Source: JACRLW01 sp050181465
GTDB lineage: Bacteria > Planctomycetota > UBA1135 > UBA2386
DNA: 9,870 nt
NCBI GenBank assembly: GCA_050181465.1
Contig: JBFXDD010000081.1
Span: 1-9,870, forward strand
Reading direction: 5' to 3'
Under the pieces are notes generated by a model. That model saw only the letters and a list, made by a program, of their open reading frames with translations, did no database searches and had not been told where the DNA came from. Shown here one piece after another: positions 1 through 5,509 of this stretch. The position numbers and the translations under genes were made by a program. Within the stretch, counting starts at the first letter, position 1, and every line of letters starts with the position of its first letter.

Positions 1-55
1 TCGCGGCAAGCGTCGTCCAAGCACCGGCACCGAGGCTCACGAGCATCGCGGGCAT
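1..55 (-). CDS. Possible 5' end of a leftward gene, cut by the window edge
   Basis: On the minus strand an ATG at 55-53 opens a frame reading MPAMLVSLGAGAWTTLAA to the edge. The short, hydrophobic, Ala/Leu/Gly-rich start would suit a signal peptide or first membrane segment. A second in-frame ATG at 46-44 is the better start: an AGGA at 58-55, part of the repeat end, lies about 8-9 bases upstream of it. Only 18 codons are visible, so product and family cannot be stated. If real, this gene is divergent from the STAND gene and its translation signal comes from the edge of the repeat at 57-240. It could equally be a chance open frame. Confidence 0.25.
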   Translation of the reverse strand, partial: MPAMLVSLGAGAWTTLAA

Positions 56-56
56 C

Positions 57-240
57 CTAGCCCGGACTACTCGTGAACGTCGTCGCGAGATCGCCGCAGG
101 TCGATGACCGGCAAGGAGCTGCGGCGGTCGACGACCGAAGCGTAGCTGTAGCTACGCTGCCAGGGAGGAGCCGACGCAGCGACGCCGCCGGGCGCGACTT
201 GCGGCGATCGCAGCAGACGTTCACGGATCATCCGGAACGG
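57..240. repeat. 184-bp imperfect palindromic (foldback) element, copy 1
   Basis: First of three copies in the window. A 152-bp core (73-224) begins GTGAAC and ends GTTCAC, and each side has a 16-bp flank. The left flank begins CTAG at 57-60; the outer five bases or so of the right flank are degenerate. The whole element is symmetric about 148.5, which is exactly the centre of a perfect hairpin AGCGTAGC-TGTA-GCTACGCT (139-158). The outer arms pair over roughly 40 bases with few mismatches; for example 92-106 pairs with 197-211 with one mismatch. By hand alignment the core differs from copy 3 at 7 of 152 positions. It occupies the leader of the STAND gene. Both strands are open through it, which would lengthen a gene model spuriously. 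I infer a MITE-like or structured interspersed repeat, not a gene. Confidence 0.88.
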
Positions 241-290
241 CTGGAAGTCGCGCGCACTCGATCGAGCTCGCGCCACAATCCACGAGTGAA

Positions 291-313
291 GAACCTCGCG
301 GCATGCGAGGTTC
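291..313. promoter_or_regulatory. Perfect 9-bp hairpin in the leader of the STAND gene
   Basis: GAACCTCGC (291-299) and GCGAGGTTC (305-313) are perfect inverted repeats around a 5-base loop. The hairpin ends 35 bases before the ATG at 349. No run of T follows on the plus strand (TCCCC follows), so a standard intrinsic terminator is not clear. It could be an attenuator, an mRNA-stabilising leader structure, or a terminator for transcription from either side. If translation actually began at the in-frame GTG at 286, the hairpin would lie inside the coding sequence. Confidence 0.45.
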
Positions 314-348
314 TCCCCGCGCAGTTGCGCGATGACTCGAACCGACCC

Positions 349-3300
349 ATGACGCGTGCGCAGTTCGCCCAAGGCAATGGCTGGCTCACCTTCCGACTCT
401 TCGTGAGCAGCACGTTTCGGGACTTCGGTGCCGAACGCGAACTGCTGGTGCGCACGGTGATGCCGCGCCTCCGCGCGCGCCTCGAACGTCACCGAATCGA
501 GTTGCTCGACGTCGACCTCCGCTGGGGCATTCCACGCGAGGCCGTGGAGTCGGGTGAGGTCGCCGAACTCTGCCTCACGGCCGTGACCGACTGCCATCCG
601 CTCTTCCTGGGCTTCCTCGGGGAGTGCTACGGCATGCCGGCCGGCACCATCGCCGAGCCCCTCCGACATCAGCACCCCTGGCTGGAGCCCCAAGAATCGC
701 GATCGCTGACCGATCTCGAGATGACCGCAGCGCTTCGCGACCCCGCATCCGCGGTCTTCTGCGTTCGCGATCCCGCGTTTCTGGGCGCGATTCCCGATCC
801 GCTTCGCGCGCAGTTCGTCGACGACGATCCAGTGCGACGCGCGCGGCTCGACCGTCTTCGCGAGCGAGTGCGCGCGAGTTCGGCAACGATCCTCGAGGCC
901 TATCCGTGCGTGTGGGATCCCGACGCGATCGACCCCTTTCGGCGCAGTCCCGGTGCCGTCGGCGGCCTCGATCGGCTCGGCGATGCACTCGAGTCGATCC
1001 TGTTCGATCGCCTGCTGGCGATCACCGGGCGCCGTGATCTCGACGATTCGATCTCCCGCCGCGAGCGCATCGACGCCTCGCACACCCGCTATCGCGAACT
1101 CCTGACCAGAGAGTTCGGCGGTCGAGAACATGAACTCGCGGTACTCCGCGGACTGGTCGACGAACCAGTCGGCACACCCATCGTGTTGCTCGGCGAGCCC
1201 GGAATCGGCAAGAGCAGCCTCGCCGCGAAGCTCGCCCAAGAGTGCGAGACGACCGACCCGACGATCGCGGTGTTCACGCACTTCTTCGGTGCCGGCGTCC
1301 ACGCCCTCGGCCTGCGCGCGTTGTGCGAACGACTGCTTCGACATCTGGCCGCGGACGGTCCGCCGCCGTTGCGCCAGCAGTCGCTCGCAGAGCTGACCGA
1401 GGCGCGACTCGAAGACCTCCTCCGCACCGCCCTGAGTGGAGTGCCTGATGGTCGCCGACACCTCATCGTGATCGATGGGATCGAGGACATCGCGGTCGGC
1501 AACCCGATGTATCGGCTCGGCTGGTTGCCGCCCGAACTGCCGCCGAACGTGGCCGTCGTCCTCACCATCGACACGCCGGAGCCGACGACCCACATCGTGC
1601 ACACGCGGGACGGCCACCCGGTCACGCTGCACGTGGACTTCCGGGAGGCGATGGTGCGGCGGTTGCACTTCCATCGCGGCCAACTACCCAGGGGCGCTCG
1701 CGTCTTCGACGTGGGCTCGATGACCGCCGCGGATCTGCGGACGCAGATCGGAGCGACCTTGTCGTTGACCGCACGATCTCTGAGCTCGGCGGACTTGAGT
1801 CGCTGCATCGCCGCCAATCGAACCGGCAATCCGCTGGCGATGCGCGGCCTGATCGAGGCGCTCCGCTTCTGCAGCTCGATCGATCACCTGGAGGCGACGC
1901 TGAACGTGATCGCGAACCGCGAGGCCGAGTCGTCGCCCGCGCTCGCGGTGGCTGCGCCGTTCTGGGTTCTGCTCGAACAACTGGTGGAGGACGTCGGCGA
2001 TCAATCTCCGCGCGATGTCGTCCAATACTTGACCGCAACCAGCACCGGGTTGACTCGCGAGGAGCTCGTCGCACTGCTGACGAGCGATACGCGAGAGGAT
2101 GCCGTGTCACTGACGCTGACCCGGCTGCGCCCGTTCCTGTTCGCCGATGAGGGCCGGTATCGACTCCGCTACCGAGCACCCGTCACGTCTTGCATCTTTC
2201 GGAGTCGACATCCGGGTACACACCTGTCGATCGATGCCGCCACCGCACGCCTCACCCGCTACTTCGAGTCGCTGCCGCTGAGCGATCGCAAGGCGCTGGA
2301 GTACTTCCAACTTCTCGGATCGACGCTCGAAGGCATCGAGGAACTGCCGGAGAGGATGCTCACGGATGTCGATCTCCTTGCCCGCGCCCGTGAGCTGGAT
2401 CCGGCTGCGCTCGAGGCCTGCTTTCTCGCAACCATGGGGTTCGAACAGGGCGTCGACGGCACGCGCGTGGTGAAGGTGTTGGATGCCACCACCCGACGCT
2501 TGTCGAACCTCGAGGATGCCGCGCACGTCGGCTTCGAGCAGGGCGACTTGCGCAGCGCGGAGCTGGCGACATTGCGCCAATGGAACCTCGCGAGCATCCA
2601 CACCGCTTTCGAAGCTCAGGCGACGACCGCTCTTCTCAACCTCGCTCGGATCTCGGCGTTTCGGCGTCGGTGGCCCAACGTCTTCCGATACGTGCGGCGG
2701 TTGCAGGAAGCGGGCCGCGACACCGGGGTCGAGGTCTTGGTCCACGAGAACCTCGCCGTTCTCGCATTCCTTGCCGCCGATTCGGAGGAACAAGCCCTCG
2801 AAGCACGACTGCTTCGGCTCTGGCGCGCGCACCGCGGCACCGACCTCGAGCGCAAGACTCTCGAGAGTCTTCGCACACGCTCGCCGCAGGTTCTGAGCTA
2901 CCTCGAACCTCTGCTTCGTGATCCGATCTCAGAGTTACCGCCGCCGCCGGCCGAAGCGATCGCGACCTTCTTCGACGACTACCTACGCCCGATCCGAACC
3001 GAGGCTGGCATCCAGAGCCGTGTTCCGACGAGGATCCTGTGGATCGACCGACTGGAGCCACGCGGACTGCCACGCATCGAGCGCATCCTGGCCGCGCTCT
3101 CGAACGAGTTCGCGATCGACTTCCGATTCGACCTCGATGCCCGCGCGGTGGAGTTGCTCGCGCTGGCGATGGCGAACGATCCGAGTGCGTATGCAGCGGT
3201 CGTCACCCATGCCCCGCCGGATCCCGCGTACGATGTCCCGGCTCGACGAATTCGAGAGATCCACGAGATCGCGGACATCCCGGTCATTGCCTACAGCGGC

Positions 3301-3777
3301 GCGAAGCCGGCACCGCAGTGGATCCTGCAGGCCGTCGACCGCTTCGTGCCCAAGGGCCAGGACAGCGACGTCGACGCCGCCAAGATCAGGGAAGCGCTGA
3401 AGGCGGCGCTCGCCGAAGTTCGCGCGCGCGTGTCGGTGGAGCCTCCGCTCATCCACCATGACGACCGATCCACTCGAGTTCGCCTGACCATCCGATTGCC
3501 AGATTCTCTAGGGCTCAGCGTCCTTGCGGGACTCCACTTCGAGGTGGCCCAGGCGGCACGGCCCGTCCGCCTCCGACGAGTGACGACCGAGGGTGCGGAG
3601 CCCACCGTCGATCCCGCGAGCATCCTCGACCTCGCCGCAATGTCGCTCGGCTTCGGCGACATCCTCGACGTGACGGTCGACGGCACGGATGCGACCGCGG
3701 AGCGCCTGGCTCGTCGCATCTACGGTGCGCTGACTTCCCGCTACGCATGCTCGCTCCAATGGTCGAGGTTCGAGTGA
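349..3777 (+). CDS. STAND-type NTPase with DUF4062-like, pseudo-receiver and HPr-like domains
   Basis: A 1142-residue protein, probably cytoplasmic; no signal peptide or membrane helices are evident. Domains in order: a DUF4062-like domain from about residue 14 (RLFVSSTFRDFGAERELL), a family found at the N-terminus of NACHT/TPR proteins such as nephrocystin-3; a P-loop NTPase with Walker A GEPGIGKSS (282-290), Walker B HLIVIDGIED (371-380) and the STAND-type GNPLA motif (493-497); a winged-helix-like stretch at about 530-620; a helical, possibly TPR-like region at 630-860; a receiver-like domain at 894-1025; and an HPr-like domain at 1041-1131. Known STAND proteins are ATP-driven switches, several of them anti-phage sensors; a signalling or defence role here is inference. 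I chose the ATG at 349 because the DUF4062 match starts shortly after it. The frame stays open back to a GTG at 73, but that part lies in the repeat and leader. No clear ribosome binding site is seen. A long open frame antisense to the 5' half is a shadow of high GC. Confidence 0.9.
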   Translation: MTRAQFAQGNGWLTFRLFVSSTFRDFGAERELLVRTVMPRLRARLERHRIELLDVDLRWGIPREAVESGEVAELCLTAVTDCHPLFLGFLGECYGMPAGTIAEPLRHQHPWLEPQESRSLTDLEMTAALRDPASAVFCVRDPAFLGAIPDPLRAQFVDDDPVRRARLDRLRERVRASSATILEAYPCVWDPDAIDPFRRSPGAVGGLDRLGDALESILFDRLLAITGRRDLDDSISRRERIDASHTRYRELLTREFGGREHELAVLRGLVDEPVGTPIVLLGEPGIGKSSLAAKLAQECETTDPTIAVFTHFFGAGVHALGLRALCERLLRHLAADGPPPLRQQSLAELTEARLEDLLRTALSGVPDGRRHLIVIDGIEDIAVGNPMYRLGWLPPELPPNVAVVLTIDTPEPTTHIVHTRDGHPVTLHVDFREAMVRRLHFHRGQLPRGARVFDVGSMTAADLRTQIGATLSLTARSLSSADLSRCIAANRTGNPLAMRGLIEALRFCSSIDHLEATLNVIANREAESSPALAVAAPFWVLLEQLVEDVGDQSPRDVVQYLTATSTGLTREELVALLTSDTREDAVSLTLTRLRPFLFADEGRYRLRYRAPVTSCIFRSRHPGTHLSIDAATARLTRYFESLPLSDRKALEYFQLLGSTLEGIEELPERMLTDVDLLARARELDPAALEACFLATMGFEQGVDGTRVVKVLDATTRRLSNLEDAAHVGFEQGDLRSAELATLRQWNLASIHTAFEAQATTALLNLARISAFRRRWPNVFRYVRRLQEAGRDTGVEVLVHENLAVLAFLAADSEEQALEARLLRLWRAHRGTDLERKTLESLRTRSPQVLSYLEPLLRDPISELPPPPAEAIATFFDDYLRPIRTEAGIQSRVPTRILWIDRLEPRGLPRIERILAALSNEFAIDFRFDLDARAVELLALAMANDPSAYAAVVTHAPPDPAYDVPARRIREIHEIADIPVIAYSGAKPAPQWILQAVDRFVPKGQDSDVDAAKIREALKAALAEVRARVSVEPPLIHHDDRSTRVRLTIRLPDSLGLSVLAGLHFEVAQAARPVRLRRVTTEGAEPTVDPASILDLAAMSLGFGDILDVTVDGTDATAERLARRIYGALTSRYACSLQWSRFE

Positions 3778-3951
3778 GCATGCTTGCCGACGGCGCATCC
3801 AATCGCGTTGCTTCGTGCACAGCCCCCATCGCAGGAGCCACGCTCGAGGTCAGCACGGAAGCCCAGTAGCCGATCACGTTCCCCAGCGATCAATCACAAA
3901 CCATGTCGATGGTGACAACCAGCCTCTCGAGTTTGCCGACATTCACAGACT

Positions 3952-4185
3952 TCACTCACTCCCCGGTGTGCGTGCGGGGCGAGCATCCCACTGGCGCGGG
4001 CTCTTGGCCCCACCCCGCTGTTCGTTGTGCCCACCCATGGGCGCTACCGTAGGCGCTTGCCGCAACCACCGCGAGAGCGTGGGCTGAGTGACCCCAACTT
4101 CCTTCGAGAGTGCGCAGGCCGAGATGCGTTCGGGACCCGCCATGCGCTGCACCATGCGCGCTTTGAAACCGTCGGTGTACGCCAC
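3952..4185 (-). pseudogene. Truncated transposase, N-terminal helix-turn-helix part (IS3 orfA-like)
   Basis: From a GTG at 4185-4183 the minus strand reads MAYTDGFKARMVQRMAG and then KEVGVTQPTLSRWLRQAP. This is the helix-turn-helix start of a transposase subunit of the kind that precedes the catalytic ORF in IS3-type elements. The family-like sequence continues to KSPRQWDA at about codon 65, then changes to unrelated residues and stops at 3952. The rest of orfA and any catalytic ORF are absent, so this is a broken insertion-sequence remnant. A weak GAGG lies about 10 bases upstream of the GTG. I cannot identify terminal inverted repeats or a target duplication, so the element's limits and exact family are uncertain. 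It lies between the STAND gene and the low-GC membrane protein gene and marks the area as having received mobile DNA. Confidence 0.65.
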
Positions 4186-4445
4186 GACAGTTCAACCTCG
4201 AGCCACCCTGTGAACAAGTTGTGGAAAGTTCGCGCCCCCCCATGGGGGGCGGCCCTGCCCTGCCGGCAGGCGCTCGGCTGCACCCTACCGATGCTTCGCA
4301 TCGTCAGGGGCCACGCGGCCTTCGCAGAAGAGGCGGCAACTACTCTGCCACTGGGGGATCCTGGCATAGAACGAATGGGTTACGCCGATACAGGGAACCA
4401 ACTTGACTCCGCGTCATTGGCAGCTAGCGTCTCGCCAGGTGTGTC
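4186..4445. other. Hairpin-rich gene-free stretch upstream of the transposase remnant
   Basis: This 260-base stretch holds no convincing gene. It contains the inverted repeat CCCCCCATGGGGGG (about 4235-4248), the palindrome CCTGCCGGCAGG (4259-4270), and a hairpin with outer CCCT/AGGG arms (4283-4286 and 4306-4309) around an inner CGATGC-TTC-GCATCG stem (4289-4303). It is probably the untranslated upstream end of the broken insertion sequence. The last 60-70 bases lead into the gene at 4446; a TTGACT there has no good -10 partner at normal spacing, so I do not call a promoter. Confidence 0.45.
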
Positions 4446-5432
4446 ATGACCGAGAATCAGTCGAACCAGTCGTCCGGGCCCTCCAAGAAGTCAAAGAAGA
4501 GCACGACCGAGCGCACTTCGCAGCGGCAAACCGGGGTCACCGCTGGCACGAGTCCTCCGCAAGCGGATTCGGGACTTGCCGGTGAGACGAGGCCCCACGA
4601 GACAGGACCGAGCTGGCGAGGATTGCTGTGGTTCCTGATGGGAGCTAGCGCAGTGGTGGTGTTCCTGGCAACGCTATCGGAAATCCGCTATATGTTCGAT
4701 ATCAGTGAGGGACATGCTCGCTCAGGTGTAAACTGGCTGGGACTCGTCTCCGATGCCGCAGTACGAGTCGCACTTGCGAGCGCGCCGCTGATAGTCTTTC
4801 TTGGAATGTCAATTTTGTTGGTTCTTCCACGAACTCGCAACGATCTTTGGGTACTCTTGGGACGCCAAAGGCATTCCGAGCGTTGGTTCGCGCGGGCTCA
4901 CTTTAACGCAGTGACTCGCACACAAGCTCTAGGTTTGGTTGTAGCGGCATTCATTGCCTGCTTCTCGTGGCTCCAGGACGCGGTGACCAAACGAGCACAG
5001 TACTCGCGACAGCTGTACGAGGAATTCAGGACCCTTAATGGGTTCCGATGGCTTGGGAACCCGGAGTTCCCGAGACATTCGGACCATGGATCGTGCGCCT
5101 TGTGCAGCTACCTGCTGAACGACAACAGCGACCCGACAGGCTCGAACCTTGCCAATGCCGGCGAAGCGGCTGTACGGAAGTCAGAGATCACTTCCGGCTC
5201 TTCCATTTTGGAACGCGCGGATCAGATTCGGCTCGCGTTGAATTTCTGTGAGACTCTACTGCACTCTCGAAACGAACGGTCCCTTTCGGAATCCGAGTTT
5301 CAAGCATTGTGGGCGGGTGTGCTTGAGCGTCAGATTTACTTCTTGGAGCCGCACCTCAATGGAAACGAGAGGCTCCGAAGTCAACTGCGGAAGTTGTCGC
5401 CACTACTGATTCGGCTCGTGAGCCAGCAGTAA
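4446..5432 (+). CDS. Three-helix membrane protein of unknown function, compositionally foreign
   Basis: A 328-residue protein that I do not recognise. Residues 1-56 are polar and low-complexity (Ser, Thr, Lys, Gln) and probably disordered. Hydrophobic segments at about 59-79, 99-128 and 160-176 are likely membrane helices. The remainder (177-328) is soluble and begins with a charged helix-like stretch (YSRQLYEEFRTLNGFRWLG). Residues 211-220 read HSDHGSCALC, an HxxHxxCxxC arrangement that could bind a metal such as zinc. The ATG is preceded by AGGTG with a 4-base gap, an acceptable ribosome site. G+C is clearly lower than in the neighbours (some 60-base lines are near 43%), and codons such as TTG, CTT and ATA are commoner, which suggests recent acquisition. 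It is 668 bases downstream of the STAND gene with a transposase remnant between, so an operon with it is unlikely. Confidence 0.8.
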   Translation: MTENQSNQSSGPSKKSKKSTTERTSQRQTGVTAGTSPPQADSGLAGETRPHETGPSWRGLLWFLMGASAVVVFLATLSEIRYMFDISEGHARSGVNWLGLVSDAAVRVALASAPLIVFLGMSILLVLPRTRNDLWVLLGRQRHSERWFARAHFNAVTRTQALGLVVAAFIACFSWLQDAVTKRAQYSRQLYEEFRTLNGFRWLGNPEFPRHSDHGSCALCSYLLNDNSDPTGSNLANAGEAAVRKSEITSGSSILERADQIRLALNFCETLLHSRNERSLSESEFQALWAGVLERQIYFLEPHLNGNERLRSQLRKLSPLLIRLVSQQ

Positions 5433-5456
5433 TTCTTGCTTGCGAACGAAGCCCGG

Positions 5457-5486
5457 CCGATTTGCGACACGCGTCGCCAAGATCGG
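5457..5486. terminator. Hairpin between convergent genes, likely bidirectional terminator
   Basis: CCGAT (5457-5461) pairs with ATCGG (5482-5486). Inside it GCGAC (5464-5468) pairs with GTCGC (5473-5477) around ACGC, and the joining TT/AA bases nearly pair as well. The hairpin starts 25 bases after the stop of the rightward membrane-protein gene and ends 24 bases before the stop of the leftward glycosyltransferase gene, as expected for a shared terminator. T-runs are weak on both sides, so it may depend on stem strength or on Rho. Confidence 0.5.
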
Positions 5487-5509
5487 TTGCGAGAGAGGCC
5501 GGCTGCCCC

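Noticed and set aside
67..1683. Long minus-strand open frame (over 500 codons) opposite the STAND gene
   Set aside because: It mirrors the codon positions of the real gene, has an Arg/His/Gln-rich composition with no recognisable domain, and runs into the repeat. It is a typical antisense shadow in GC-rich DNA.
4211..4230. DnaA-box-like sequences (TTTCCACAA and TTGTTCACA on the minus strand) suggesting an origin
   Set aside because: Both deviate from TTATCCACA, there are only two, and there is no AT-rich unwinding region or replication gene nearby. They lie in the insertion-sequence upstream region.
4402..4430. TTGACT as the -35 of a promoter for the gene at 4446
   Set aside because: At 16-18 bases spacing the candidate -10 is AGCGTC or similar, with no resemblance to TATAAT.
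349..5432. STAND gene and membrane protein gene as a two-gene defence operon
   Set aside because: They are 668 bases apart with an opposing transposase remnant between and have different base composition; co-occurrence elsewhere would be needed to support it.
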